A stretch of 64,000 nt of DNA from CAVRCA01 sp963719345 (GCA_963719345.1 CAVRCA010000003.1:744001-808000), one strand, 5' to 3'; counted from the first letter of the stretch, positions 37,765 to 47,033 are shown. Numbers and translations: made by a program. Notes: generated by a model from the letters alone, not told the origin.

Positions 37765-38823
37765 ATGGACTCCACCAGCACCATGCTGAGCGAGACCGCC
37801 TCCCGTGTGTTTGAGGAGCATTGCGCGCCGGCGGCCTTGCGTTCGGCGGAACAGGGCGACTGGCCGGCGGCCGCGTGGGCGGCGCTGGAAGCCGCCGGGT
37901 TGCATCGCGCGCTCGTGCCCGAGGAGGCGGGCGGCTTCGGGGTGCCCGTTGCCGACGCCCTGAGCCTGCTGCGCGTCGCCGGCGAGCACGCGCTGCCGCT
38001 GCCGCTCGCCGAGACGATGCTGGCGAGCTGGCTCCTCGCCGGCGCCGGGCTGGCGATACCGGACGGGCCGCTTACGGTGGCCCCGGTTGCCACCGGCGAG
38101 CAGCTGGCCTTGTCGCGTCCGGACGGCGTGTGGCGTCTCGACGGAACGGCCACCCGCGTTCCCTGGGGAGGCGCGCCGAACATCGGAGTGGTCGTGCTCG
38201 CCGAGCACGAGGGCACCGCGCATGTGGCGCTGGTGCCGGCCGAGATGCGCCAAAGCACGAGGGAGGCGAACCTGGCGCGCGAGCCGCGCGACGTGCTGCG
38301 CTTCGCCGGCACGCTTCCGGCCGATGCGGTGCGGCCCGCCGGGGCCGGCTTGATGCAGCTCCGTGCGGTGGGGGCGGCGATGCGCAGCATGCAGATTGCC
38401 GGCGCGCTGATGCGGATCACCGACCTCTCGACGCAGTATGCCCAGGATCGCGTCCAGTTCGGCCGGCCGATCGGCAAGTTGCAGGCGGTGCAACACAACC
38501 TGGCGATCCTCGCGACCCAGACCGCCGCCGCCGTGGCCGCGTCCGACCTCGCCGCCGAAGCGGTGGCCGACGGAGTGCGGCTGCTGCCGATCGCGGCGGC
38601 CAAGGCACGCGCCGGCGAGGCCGCCGGGATCGGCGCCGGCATCGCCCATCAGGTCCACGGCGCGATCGGCTTCACCTACGAGCACACGCTGCACTTCTTC
38701 ACCAAGCGCCTGTGGTCCTGGCGCGACGAGTTCGGCAACGAGGCGGCCTGGAACCTGCTGCTCGGCCGCCACATGGCCGCCGCCGGGGCGGACCATCTCT
38801 GGGAGGAGATCACGGCCGCCTGA
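37765..38823 (+). CDS. Acyl-CoA dehydrogenase family protein
   Basis: 352 residues. The FAD-dependent acyl-CoA dehydrogenase fold: LVPEEAGGFGVPVADALSLL in the N-terminal helical domain, a mid beta domain, then AMRSMQIAGALMRITDLSTQYAQDRVQFGRPIGKLQAVQHNLA and AHQVHGAIGFTYEHTLHFFTKRLWSWRDEFGNE at the C-terminus. The usual catalytic Glu position is not clearly identifiable, as in several atypical members. A GTG three bases before the ATG at 37765 is also in frame. It stands alone, divergent from the carbamoylase. Confidence 0.85.
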   Translation: MDSTSTMLSETASRVFEEHCAPAALRSAEQGDWPAAAWAALEAAGLHRALVPEEAGGFGVPVADALSLLRVAGEHALPLPLAETMLASWLLAGAGLAIPDGPLTVAPVATGEQLALSRPDGVWRLDGTATRVPWGGAPNIGVVVLAEHEGTAHVALVPAEMRQSTREANLAREPRDVLRFAGTLPADAVRPAGAGLMQLRAVGAAMRSMQIAGALMRITDLSTQYAQDRVQFGRPIGKLQAVQHNLAILATQTAAAVAASDLAAEAVADGVRLLPIAAAKARAGEAAGIGAGIAHQVHGAIGFTYEHTLHFFTKRLWSWRDEFGNEAAWNLLLGRHMAAAGADHLWEEITAA

Positions 38824-38907
38824 ACCTCGTCGCCCCCGCGTTCCACAGCTATCCACAGGCCGCGACGGCTGCAGGGTGGCGGCCAAGCGGCGTATCATTG
38901 CAGCCAG

Positions 38908-40401
38908 ATGAACACGATCGATTCTCCCCTCCTCGGCCTGTCGCAGCGGCTGCCGCCGTCGAACCTGCAAGCCGAGCAGGCGCTGCTCGGCGCGCTGCTC
39001 GCCAACAACCGGGCCTACGAGCGGGTCAGCGAGTTCCTGATCCCGGAGCATTTCGCCGACCCGATCCACGGCCGGATCTTTCAGGCCATCGCGCGGCGGA
39101 TCGAGGCAGGGCAACTCGCTGACGCGGTGACCCTGAAGACGGAGTTCGAGCACTCCGGCATCCTCGAGGAGGTCGGCGGCACGGCCTACCTGGCGCAGTT
39201 GCTCACCGCCATGGTCGGCATCATCAATGCCGGCGAATATGGTCGCGCGGTCTACGACGCCTGGCTCCGCCGCCAGCTCATCGATGTCGGCGAGACGGTC
39301 GTCAACAACGCGTTCGGCGCCGACCCGGAGCTTGACGGACCCAAGCAGATCGAGGCGGCGGAGCAATCCCTGTTCGAGCTCTCCAACGATGGCGGCTCGA
39401 GCGGCGGCTTCGTCACCTTCAAGGACGCGCTCACCGAGGCCATTCTCGGGGCCGAGCGGGCGTTCCGCCGCGCTGGTCACGTCTCCGGCCTGACCACCGG
39501 GCTGCGCGATCTCGACAAGAAGATGGGCGGCATGCATCCGTCCGACCTGCTGATCCTCGCCGGCCGTCCCGGCATGGGCAAGACCGCGCTGGCGACGAAG
39601 ATCGCCTACGGCGCCGCCCGCGCGCTGCTCGACGATGCCCGGCTCGACAACCCCGACGCCGTGCCCAAGGGCAGCGTCGCCGTGTTCTCGCTGGAGATGA
39701 GCGCCGAGCAGCTTGCCACCCGGTTGCTCAGCGAGGAGGCGCGGATCTCCGGCGACCGCATCCGTCGCGGCGACATCGGTCAGCGCGAGTTCGACAAGTT
39801 CGTCCAGGTAAGCCGGGACATCGCGTCGCTTCCCATTCAGATCGACGACACGCCCGCCCTGACGCTTTCGGCGATGCGCACGCGCTGCCGGAGACTGAAG
39901 CGCACGCGGGGGCTCAACCTCGTCATCGTCGACTACCTGCAACTGATGCGGCCGTCGGCGGGCACGCGGCCCGAGAACCGGGTGCTGGAAATCAGCCAGA
40001 TCACCCAGGGGTTGAAGGCGATCGCCAAGGAACTGGCGGTGCCGGTGCTCGCCCTGTCGCAGCTCTCCCGCGCCGTCGAGAGCCGGGAGGACAAGCGGCC
40101 GCAGCTCGCGGACCTCCGCGAATCGGGGACGATCGAGCAGGACGCCGACGCGGTGATGTTCGTCTATCGCGACGAGTATTATCTGGAGCAGCGGATGCCC
40201 AAGGAGGTCGCCTTCGAGGGCGGCGGCGAAAAATTCCACACCGCGATGGACGAGTGGCACCAGAAGATCGCCAAGGTCCACAACCAGGCGGACCTGATCA
40301 TCGCCAAGCAGCGGCACGGCCCGACCGGCACGATCTCGCTGTTCTTCGAGGCCGAGTTCACCCGCTTCGCCGATCTCGACACCCATCACGAGGCGGATTG
40401 A
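38908..40401 (+). CDS. dnaB: Replicative DNA helicase
   Basis: 497 residues. The hexameric helicase of the replication fork. The N-terminal domain reads PPSNLQAEQALLGALLANNRAYERV. The RecA-like core has Walker A in LAGRPGMGKTALATKIAYGA, SVAVFSLEMSAEQLATRLLS, Walker B in LVIVDYLQLMRPS, LALSQLSRAVESREDKRPQLADLRESG and the end DLIIAKQRHGPTGTISLFFE. No intein or insertion is present. Its TGA stop overlaps an in-frame TTG that could start alr. Confidence 0.96.
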   Translation: MNTIDSPLLGLSQRLPPSNLQAEQALLGALLANNRAYERVSEFLIPEHFADPIHGRIFQAIARRIEAGQLADAVTLKTEFEHSGILEEVGGTAYLAQLLTAMVGIINAGEYGRAVYDAWLRRQLIDVGETVVNNAFGADPELDGPKQIEAAEQSLFELSNDGGSSGGFVTFKDALTEAILGAERAFRRAGHVSGLTTGLRDLDKKMGGMHPSDLLILAGRPGMGKTALATKIAYGAARALLDDARLDNPDAVPKGSVAVFSLEMSAEQLATRLLSEEARISGDRIRRGDIGQREFDKFVQVSRDIASLPIQIDDTPALTLSAMRTRCRRLKRTRGLNLVIVDYLQLMRPSAGTRPENRVLEISQITQGLKAIAKELAVPVLALSQLSRAVESREDKRPQLADLRESGTIEQDADAVMFVYRDEYYLEQRMPKEVAFEGGGEKFHTAMDEWHQKIAKVHNQADLIIAKQRHGPTGTISLFFEAEFTRFADLDTHHEAD

Positions 40402-41570
40402 GCCGCGTCATCACCCCTCCCCCAACCCCCTCCCGCACGGGAAGCGGGCCTGCCTCTCCTCCTCCCCTCGTGGGAGGAGGCCGGGAGGAGGGGGTTGCCG
40501 CAATCCTCGACATCGACCTCGGCGCGATCGCCGCCAACTGGCGTCTGCTGTGCGCCCGCCATCCGTCCGGCCCGGTCGGCGGCGTGGTGAAAGCCGACGG
40601 CTACGGGCTGGACGCCCGAAAAGTGGCCGCCACCTTGCACGCGGCAGGCTGCCGTCACTTCTTCGTCGCCCATCTCGACGAGGCCCTGGCGATCCGGGAC
40701 TTGGTGCCGGGCGCGATGCTGGCGGTGCTCAACGGCCCGATCCCGGGCAGCGAGCCGGAATACGCCGCCCGCGGCATCCTGCCCGTGCTCGGCTCGCTCG
40801 CGGCGCTCGCCGCCTGGCGCGGACAGGCCGGGCGAGTCGGCCAAAAACTGCCGGCATTGCTGCACGTCGACACCGGCATGTCCCGTCTCGGGTTCGATGC
40901 AGGCGAGCTGGCGTGCCTGCAGGCGGATCACGCCCGCCTGGCGGGTATTGCTCCGCGTTTCGTCATGACCCATCTGGTGGCGGCGGAGGTGCCGGACGAT
41001 CCGGTGAACGAGGCGCAGCGTCGTCGCTTCGCCGAGGCGTGCGACCGGCTGCCGCCGCTGCCGCGCAGCCTCGCCAACTCGTCCGGGATTTTTCTCGGGC
41101 CGGCATTCGGCTCGGACCTCGCCCGGCCCGGCGCCGCGCTCTACGGCATCAATCCGACGCCCGGGCGGCCGAACCCGATGCAGGGCGTGGTCCGGCTCCG
41201 TGCGCGCGTGCTGCAAGTCCGCGACATCCCGGCGGGCGAGACCGTCGGCTACAACGCCACTTGGCGCGCACCGCGCCCAAGCCGCATCGCCACCGTGGGG
41301 GTCGGCTACGCCGATGGCTGGCACCGCAGCCGCTCCGGGCGCAGCTTCGCCTTCTTTGACGGCAGGCCCGTCCCGCTGGTAGGCCGTATCTCCATGGACC
41401 TCACGACCTACGACGTCACCGACCGGCCGGAGATCGGCCCGGACGACTGGCTCGACCTGATCGGCCCCGACGTTCCCGTGGACACCGTCGCCGCCGACGC
41501 CGGCACCAACGGCTACGAAGTACTCACCGGGCTCGGGCGCCGTTTCGCCAGGGTCTACCGCCCGGCGTGA
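40398..41570 (+). CDS. alr: Alanine racemase
   Basis: PLP enzyme converting L- to D-alanine for peptidoglycan. The core starts ILDIDLGAIAANWRLL. The PLP lysine is in GGVVKADGYGL, and the catalytic Tyr region is VGYNATWRAPRP, with GRISMDLTTYDVTD after it. The 5' end is unusual: the frame continues upstream through a palindromic GC-rich repeat (residues TPPPTPSRTGSGPASPPPLV) to a TTG at 40398 that overlaps the dnaB stop. GTG at 40470, inside the repeat, is the other candidate start. The first about 30 residues are therefore repeat-derived and not conserved. The mlaE GTG overlaps its stop. Confidence 0.9.
   Translation: MSRVITPPPTPSRTGSGPASPPPLVGGGREEGVAAILDIDLGAIAANWRLLCARHPSGPVGGVVKADGYGLDARKVAATLHAAGCRHFFVAHLDEALAIRDLVPGAMLAVLNGPIPGSEPEYAARGILPVLGSLAALAAWRGQAGRVGQKLPALLHVDTGMSRLGFDAGELACLQADHARLAGIAPRFVMTHLVAAEVPDDPVNEAQRRRFAEACDRLPPLPRSLANSSGIFLGPAFGSDLARPGAALYGINPTPGRPNPMQGVVRLRARVLQVRDIPAGETVGYNATWRAPRPSRIATVGVGYADGWHRSRSGRSFAFFDGRPVPLVGRISMDLTTYDVTDRPEIGPDDWLDLIGPDVPVDTVAADAGTNGYEVLTGLGRRFARVYRPA
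40412..40497. repeat. GC-rich palindromic REP-like element
   Basis: Outer arms CAACCCCCTCC (40423-40433) and GGAGGGGGTTG (40487-40497) are perfect 11-bp inverted repeats. Inside, CTCCTCCC/GGGAGGAG (40459-40466 and 40472-40479) forms a second perfect stem. The CCCTCCCCCAACCCCCTCCC style is that of dispersed intergenic repeats in many GC-rich alphaproteobacteria. Here it lies in the dnaB-alr junction and is open in the alr frame. Confidence 0.7.
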
Positions 41571-42352
41571 ACCTCCTGCTCGACCTGCTGGCCGGCCTCG
41601 GCCGCGCATGCCTGGACGCTTGCCGCGCCACCGGCGCGCTGACCCAGTTCGCGCTCTCCGGCCTGTCCCACCTGGTGCGCCCGCCGTTCTACTGGCGCAT
41701 GTTCGGCCGCGCCCTCGTGGAGATCGGCTTCTTCAGCCTGCCCGTGGTCGCACTCACGGCGCTGTTCACCGGCATGGTGCTGGCGCTGCAATCCTATACC
41801 GGCTTCGCCCGCTTCTCGGCCGAGGGCGCGATCGCGAGCATCGTCGTGCTCTCGGTCACGCGCGAGCTGGGGCCGGTGCTGGCAGGGCTGATGGTCGCAG
41901 GCCGCATCGGCGCCGCGATGGCGGCCGAGATCGGCACCATGCGGGTGACCGACCAGATCGACGCGCTCTCCACCCTCTCCACCAACCCGATGAAATATCT
42001 CGTGGCGCCCCGCCTGCTGGCCGGGACGATCGCGCTGCCCCTCCTGGTGGTGGTGGCCGACATCCTCGGCGTGCTCGGCGGCACCATCATCGCCACCCTC
42101 AAGCTCGGGTTCAATTCGGCCAACTACTTCGCGCGCACGCTGGAGTTCGTGCAGACCATCGACGTGGTGTCCGGCTTGGCCAAGGCGGCGGTGTTCGGCT
42201 TCCTCATCACGCTGCTCGGCTGCTTCCAGGGCTACCACAGCCGGGGCGGCGCGCAGGGTGTCGGCGCCGCGACGACATCCGCCGTGGTCGCCGCTTCCAT
42301 CCTCATCCTGAGCTTCGACTACGTGTTGACGGAAATGTTCTTCGCCCGATGA
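41567..42352 (+). CDS. mlaE: Phospholipid-transport ABC permease (MlaE family)
   Basis: 261 residues, about five or six membrane segments. The MlaE pattern is clear: FYWRMFGRALVEIGFFSLPVVALTALFTGMVLALQ, VTRELGPVLAGLMVAGRIGAAMAAEIGTM, EQ-loop-like RVTDQIDAL and NPMKYLVAPRLLAG. MlaE forms the inner-membrane channel of the Mla system that keeps outer-membrane lipid asymmetry. The GTG start overlaps the alr stop (GTGA) and its stop overlaps the mlaF start (ATGA), so translation is coupled through the block. Confidence 0.92.
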   Translation: MNLLLDLLAGLGRACLDACRATGALTQFALSGLSHLVRPPFYWRMFGRALVEIGFFSLPVVALTALFTGMVLALQSYTGFARFSAEGAIASIVVLSVTRELGPVLAGLMVAGRIGAAMAAEIGTMRVTDQIDALSTLSTNPMKYLVAPRLLAGTIALPLLVVVADILGVLGGTIIATLKLGFNSANYFARTLEFVQTIDVVSGLAKAAVFGFLITLLGCFQGYHSRGGAQGVGAATTSAVVAASILILSFDYVLTEMFFAR

Positions 42353-43125
42353 GCGGCGCCGTCCCGAAAATCCGCATCCGCGGCCTCCGCAAATCGTTCG
42401 GCGACAAGCTGGTGCTGGACGGCATCGACCTCGACGTGATGCCGCAGACCTCGATGGTGGTGATCGGCGGCTCCGGCTCGGGCAAGTCGGTGCTGCTGAA
42501 ATGCGTGATCGGGCTGCTGGAGCCCGACGCCGGCGTCATCGAGATCGACGGACGCGACGTGCTGCGGATGAGCCGGAGCGAAGCCGAGGCGGTGCGCGCC
42601 CGGATCGGCATGCTGTTCCAGAACGGGGCGTTGTTCGACAGCTTGCCGGTCTGGGAGAACGTGGCATTCGGCTTGCTCGCCGAGCACAAGACGACGCGCG
42701 CCGCGGCAAGGGAGCGGGCGAGCGAGTTTCTGGCGCAGGTCGGGCTGGCTTCGAGCGTGGGCGCGCTTTCTCCGGCGGAACTCTCGGGCGGGATGCAGAA
42801 GCGGGTGGCACTCGCCCGCGCTATTGCCGCGCAGCCCGACATCATGTTCTTCGACGAACCGACGACCGGGCTCGACCCGATCATGGGGGCAGTGATCGAT
42901 GGCCTCATCGTCGATTGCGTCAAGCGCCTCGGCAGCACGGCGGTCGCGATCACGCACGACATGGCCTCGGCCCGGCGGATCGGCGACACGATCGCGATGA
43001 TCCATCGCGGCCGGATCATCTGGAGCGGCTCGCCGGCCGCGCTGGAAGACAGCGGCAACCCCGAGGTCGACCAGTTCGTCCGCGGCCGACGCGACGGCCC
43101 GATCCAGATGGAGCTGCGCCGCTAG
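42349..43125 (+). CDS. mlaF: Phospholipid-transport ABC ATPase (MlaF family)
   Basis: 258 residues. ATPase with Walker A GGSGSGKSVLLKCVIGLL, Q-loop MLFQNGALFDSLPVWENVAF, signature ELSGGMQKRVALARAIA, Walker B IMFFDEPTTGLDPI and the H-loop AITHDMASA. The NGALFDSL text is characteristic of MlaF. It pairs with the overlapping mlaE gene. The lipid-binding subunit MlaD, normally next, is not found downstream in this window; a secreted beta-propeller gene follows instead after 57 bases. Confidence 0.92.
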   Translation: MSGAVPKIRIRGLRKSFGDKLVLDGIDLDVMPQTSMVVIGGSGSGKSVLLKCVIGLLEPDAGVIEIDGRDVLRMSRSEAEAVRARIGMLFQNGALFDSLPVWENVAFGLLAEHKTTRAAARERASEFLAQVGLASSVGALSPAELSGGMQKRVALARAIAAQPDIMFFDEPTTGLDPIMGAVIDGLIVDCVKRLGSTAVAITHDMASARRIGDTIAMIHRGRIIWSGSPAALEDSGNPEVDQFVRGRRDGPIQMELRR

Positions 43126-43182
43126 CTTGCCCAGAGCCGCCAATCGTCCCGATCATGTCGGGACGAGGGAGGATGACCCGCG

Positions 43183-44490
43183 ATGAAGACATTGATTGCG
43201 ATGGCGCTGGTGTTCGCCAGCGGCCTCGCTTCGGCGACCGCCCGGGCGCAGGACCCGCTGGCGGCCGCCGAGGCCAGCAACATGGCGATCATCGGCCGCA
43301 GCGATCTCGGCGGCGTCGGCAAGGGAGGCGAGGGATTGGCCCTGCAGACCTATGCGGGTGGCCGCCGGGTGCTGTTCCTCGCCCACGAATCCGGGCCTGC
43401 CTGCTTCAGCGTGCTCGACGTGACGCGGCCGGAGGCGCCGACCCTCATCACCCAGGTCCCGGTGGAAGCGGACTACGTGCGCTGCAACTCGCTCGGCCTG
43501 ACCGGGACGACGCTGGTGGTGGCGCACCAGACGGCGAAGGTCGGGCAGGACCATGCCGGGCTCGACGTCTACGACGTCGCCGACCCCGCCAAGCCGGCCA
43601 AGCTGTCCCATTTCGACACCTCCGGTCCGCACTCGCGGGGCGCGCATTTCGTCTGGTTCACCGACGGCCGCTACGCCTATGCGTCCACCGGGGCGCGGGA
43701 CTTCACGCCGCGGAACCCGGAGGACGACCAGTTCCTGATGATCGTCGACCTCTCCGATCCGCGCGCACCGCAAGAGGTCGGTCGCTGGTGGCTGCCCGGA
43801 ACGCGGGAGGGTGACGCCGCCGAAACGCCGCCGAGGGTAGACGGGGTGCAGAACGGCATCCGGATGCACTCGTTGGTGATCGCGCCCGACCGTCCGGATC
43901 GCGCCTATGTCGGGTGGATCGACGGCGGCTGGGTGATCCTCGACATCGCGGACAAGGCGCATCCGAAGGCGATCGCGCGGCGCTCGTGGCAGTCGCTCGG
44001 CAACGGGTTTGCGCACACGGTGCTGCCCATCCCGAGCCGCAACCTCGCGATCCAGACCGAGGAAGCCACGCTCGACAACTGTCGCGACTGGCCGAAACGG
44101 AACTGGGTGTGGGACATCGGCAACGAGCGCGCGCCGATCCCGCTGGCGCCGTTCCCGCCGGCGCCCGACCAGTCGGCACTATGCGAGGCGGGCGGGCGGT
44201 TCGGCGCCCACAACATTCACATGAACCGGCCGATCGCCACCTCGCGCACCCTGTCGCAGACGGTCGTCGGCAGCTATTTCAACGGCGGCGTGCGTGCCTA
44301 TTCGATCGCCGACCCGAACCGGCCGGTGGAGATCGGCTACCTGATCCCGCAAGCGCCGGCCGGGAATCCGACGCACACCATCCAGATCAACGACGTGTAC
44401 GTGGACGAGAACGGGCTGATCTACGCCAACGACCGCGCCGGCGGCGGACTCTACATCATCCGCTACACCGGACCCGTGCCGCTGCAGTGA
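43183..44490 (+). CDS. Secreted LVIVD-repeat protein
   Basis: 435 residues. An N-terminal signal peptide (MKTLIAMALVFASGLASATA then RAQ) points to export. The mature part has repeats typical of LVIVD/YncE-like beta-propellers: FLAHESGPACFSVLDVTRPE, GLDVYDVADPAKPAKLSHFD, FLMIVDLSDPRAPQEVGRWW, WVILDIADKAHPKAIAR and VRAYSIADPNRPVEIGYLIP. Two Cys residues (CRDW, ALCEAG) could pair. Binding or scaffold function is unknown. The next gene starts on its stop codon (GTGA), so the two are coupled. Confidence 0.78.
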   Translation: MKTLIAMALVFASGLASATARAQDPLAAAEASNMAIIGRSDLGGVGKGGEGLALQTYAGGRRVLFLAHESGPACFSVLDVTRPEAPTLITQVPVEADYVRCNSLGLTGTTLVVAHQTAKVGQDHAGLDVYDVADPAKPAKLSHFDTSGPHSRGAHFVWFTDGRYAYASTGARDFTPRNPEDDQFLMIVDLSDPRAPQEVGRWWLPGTREGDAAETPPRVDGVQNGIRMHSLVIAPDRPDRAYVGWIDGGWVILDIADKAHPKAIARRSWQSLGNGFAHTVLPIPSRNLAIQTEEATLDNCRDWPKRNWVWDIGNERAPIPLAPFPPAPDQSALCEAGGRFGAHNIHMNRPIATSRTLSQTVVGSYFNGGVRAYSIADPNRPVEIGYLIPQAPAGNPTHTIQINDVYVDENGLIYANDRAGGGLYIIRYTGPVPLQ

Positions 44491-44987
44491 AATACGGGCT
44501 CGTCGTGTTGGCCCTGCTTGCCGCCTCGCCGGCGCGGGCCGGGGGTGCGGAGCAGGCGGTCGGCCTGTTCATGCAGGCCTGCCTCCGGTTTGCCGGCGAT
44601 CCGGCTGGCTTGCGCAAATGGACGGCGGACGCCGGCTTGCACGCGCTACCGTCCATCGGTCAGCGGGCGTTTCTCCAGCAGCAGCCCGGCATCGCGTTCG
44701 ATGCGACGAACGGGGTGGAAAAATTCGTGCTGGTGTCGGGCGACGACGGCTCCTGCTCGACCGTCGCCCAGCATGCCGAGACGGCGGATCTGCTCGCCGA
44801 TCTGGGACGTGCCCTGGAGCAGGCCGGGATCGGCTTCACTTATACTGATAGGAACGATCCGCAGGAGACGGCGCTGCACCACCGTGAGTATCAGGCCCGT
44901 AAAGGACGGCGGAGCTGGCGACTCGTCGTCAGCACGGGCGGGCCGCAGGCGGCAGCGCACCCGATGCTGACCGCCATCGCCGAGTGA
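44487..44987 (+). CDS. Small exported hypothetical protein
   Basis: 166 residues from a GTG overlapping the previous stop. A signal peptide (VKYGLVVLALLAASPARAGG) precedes a mature domain, GLFMQACLRFAGDPAGLRKW to VSGDDGSCSTVAQHAE. Two Cys residues may form a disulfide. It resembles short periplasmic proteins annotated as NMCC_0638-like in related genomes, from memory only. Coupling to the LVIVD-repeat gene suggests joint function in the periplasm. Confidence 0.7.
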   Translation: MKYGLVVLALLAASPARAGGAEQAVGLFMQACLRFAGDPAGLRKWTADAGLHALPSIGQRAFLQQQPGIAFDATNGVEKFVLVSGDDGSCSTVAQHAETADLLADLGRALEQAGIGFTYTDRNDPQETALHHREYQARKGRRSWRLVVSTGGPQAAAHPMLTAIAE

Positions 44988-44995
44988 TTGCCAGC

Positions 44996-46390
44996 ATGGC
45001 GAAACCAACGTCCCGCTACGTCTGCCAGGCCTGCGGCGCCGTCACCACGAAATGGGCCGGACGCTGCGAGACCTGCGGCGAGTGGAACACGATTCTCGAG
45101 GAGCCGGTCGAGGCCCGCCCGGGCGTCGGCGGCAAGCCCGCGACCCGTCGCAAGCTGGATTTCGTCGGTCTGGCCGGGAGCGCCGAGCCGGCGCCGCGCT
45201 GCCCCGTCGGCATCGAGGAGCTTGATCGCGTCCTCGGTGGCGGCTTGGTGCCGGCGTCGGCGGTGCTGGTCGGCGGCGATCCCGGCATCGGCAAGTCGAC
45301 CTTGTTGCTGCAGGCCGCCGCCTCGCTGGCACGGCGCGGCGAGCGGGTCCTGTACGTCTCGGGCGAGGAAGCGATCGAGCAGATCAGGATGCGGGCGCGC
45401 CGGCTGGGCGTGACCGACGCCCGGCTCGATCTCGCCGCGGCGATCAACGTCCGCGAAATCACCGCCGCCCTCGAACACGAGGCCGGGCTGACGATGGTCG
45501 TGATCGACAGCATCCAGACGATGTGGCTGGACGCCATCGAGAGCGCGCCGGGCACGGTCGCGCAGGTCCGGGCCTGCAGCTTCGAGCTGATCCGGCTGGC
45601 AAAGGCGCGCGGTTTCGCCGTGGTGCTGGTCGGCCACGTGACCAAGGAAGGTGCGATTGCGGGACCGCGCGTGCTCGAGCACATGGTCGACGCCGTGCTC
45701 TACTTCGAGGGCGATCGGGGGCACCAGTTCCGCATCCTGCGGGCGGTAAAAAACCGGTTCGGCGCCACCGACGAGATCGGCGTGTTCGAGATGACCGAGG
45801 AGGGATTGGCGGAGGTGCCCAATCCCTCGGCCCTGTTCCTGGCCGAGCGGCGCGGCAACATCTCGGGCAGCGCGGTGTTCGCCGGGCTGGAGGGAACCCG
45901 GCCGGTCCTGGTCGAGGTGCAGGCCCTGCTGGCGCCCAATCCGGGCGGCGCGCCGCGACGCTCGGTGGTCGGCTGGGACGGCGGCCGGCTGGCGATGCTG
46001 CTGGCGGTGCTGGAAACCCGGTGCGGCCTGCGGCTCGCCGCCAGCGACATCTACCTCAACATCGCGGGCGGGCTGCGGGTGAGCGAGCCGGCCGCCGATC
46101 TCGCGGTCGCCGCCGCCTTGGCCTCGGCGGTGTCGGACCGGCCGACCAACCCCGGCATGGTCTATTTCGGCGAGATCGGTCTGTCGGGCGAGGTGCGGCA
46201 GGTCGCCCAGTCGGAGGCGCGGCTCAAGGAAGCGGCCAAGCTCGGCTTCGACGCGGCCTGCCTGCCTCGCCGGGTCGCGCGCGGCAACCGCCCGCTTGCC
46301 GCGCCGGCCGGTTTGCGGCTCGACGAGGTGGGTCATCTGTCAGACCTGGTCGCGCGGTTCGCGCCGGAGCGCGGTGCGGCGCCGCCATGA
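44996..46390 (+). CDS. radA: DNA repair protein RadA
   Basis: 464 residues. It begins with a zinc finger (YVCQACGAVTTKWAGRCETCGEW). A RecA-like ATPase follows with Walker A VGGDPGIGKSTLLLQAA, Walker B MVVIDSIQTMW and the RadA-specific KNRFG in AVKNRFGATDEIG. The C-terminal Lon-like domain ends the protein (GRLAMLLAVLETRCGLRL, GEIGLSGEVRQV). RadA drives branch migration during recombinational repair. It lies upstream of cvpA and purF, a frequent alphaproteobacterial order. Confidence 0.95.
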   Translation: MAKPTSRYVCQACGAVTTKWAGRCETCGEWNTILEEPVEARPGVGGKPATRRKLDFVGLAGSAEPAPRCPVGIEELDRVLGGGLVPASAVLVGGDPGIGKSTLLLQAAASLARRGERVLYVSGEEAIEQIRMRARRLGVTDARLDLAAAINVREITAALEHEAGLTMVVIDSIQTMWLDAIESAPGTVAQVRACSFELIRLAKARGFAVVLVGHVTKEGAIAGPRVLEHMVDAVLYFEGDRGHQFRILRAVKNRFGATDEIGVFEMTEEGLAEVPNPSALFLAERRGNISGSAVFAGLEGTRPVLVEVQALLAPNPGGAPRRSVVGWDGGRLAMLLAVLETRCGLRLAASDIYLNIAGGLRVSEPAADLAVAAALASAVSDRPTNPGMVYFGEIGLSGEVRQVAQSEARLKEAAKLGFDAACLPRRVARGNRPLAAPAGLRLDEVGHLSDLVARFAPERGAAPP

Positions 46391-46451
46391 AGCTTGGCGG
46401 TTCCCCCGATCCGGCCGATATAGCGGCCTGCTTCCCTCGTATGGCGGTTCG

Positions 46452-47033
46452 ATGACCTGGGTGGACCTCGCTGTCCTCGGCGTGCTGGCGGTCTCCGCCC
46501 TGCTCGCCTTCGTCCGCGGCTTCGTGCGCGAGGTGCTGGGCATCGGCGCCTGGGTCGCCGCGGCCCTGGTGGCCGCCTGGGCGTTCCCGTTCGCGCGGCC
46601 CAGGTTCCGCGACTGGCTGGGCGCGCCGGACCTCGTCGATCCGGTCACGTTCGCCAGCGTCTTCGTCGTTACCCTGCTCGTCCTGCTGCTGATCTCGCAT
46701 TGGATCGGCACGCTCGTGCGCGGGTCGGCGCTCGGCGGCCTGGACCGGACGTTGGGTCTGGTATTCGGTATCGTGAGGGGTGCGGCGCTGGTGGTGTTCG
46801 CCTATATCGCAGTCGGACTGGTGATCCCCGCCGATCACTGGCCGGACCCGGTGGCGCGGGCACGATCCCTTCCCCTCGCCTATGCCGGAGCCGCGTGGGC
46901 CGTCGCGCGTCTCCCCCCAGATTACCGGCCCAAACTACAGGCGCCCCCCAGCGGTAGGCAGGCGACCGCGGAGGAACTGTTGCGCGCTAATCCGCAAGGC
47001 CGGGCCACGAACCGGCCGGTCGCGCGGAACTAG
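46452..47033 (+). CDS. cvpA: CvpA family membrane protein
   Basis: 193 residues with four predicted membrane segments: MTWVDLAVLGVLAVSALLAF, VLGIGAWVAAALVAAWAFPF, PVTFASVFVVTLLVLLLISHWIG and LGLVFGIVRGAALVVFAYIAVGLV. The LGGLDRTLGLVFGIVRG motif is diagnostic for CvpA. The family is linked to colicin V production and envelope stress and is almost always found next to purF, as here. Its C-terminus is a short soluble tail. Confidence 0.9.
   Translation: MTWVDLAVLGVLAVSALLAFVRGFVREVLGIGAWVAAALVAAWAFPFARPRFRDWLGAPDLVDPVTFASVFVVTLLVLLLISHWIGTLVRGSALGGLDRTLGLVFGIVRGAALVVFAYIAVGLVIPADHWPDPVARARSLPLAYAGAAWAVARLPPDYRPKLQAPPSGRQATAEELLRANPQGRATNRPVARN

Noticed and set aside
37735..40389. 884-codon minus-strand frame
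   Set aside because: Antisense shadow of the acyl-CoA dehydrogenase and dnaB genes, with low-complexity His/Arg/Gly composition typical of reversed GC-rich codons.
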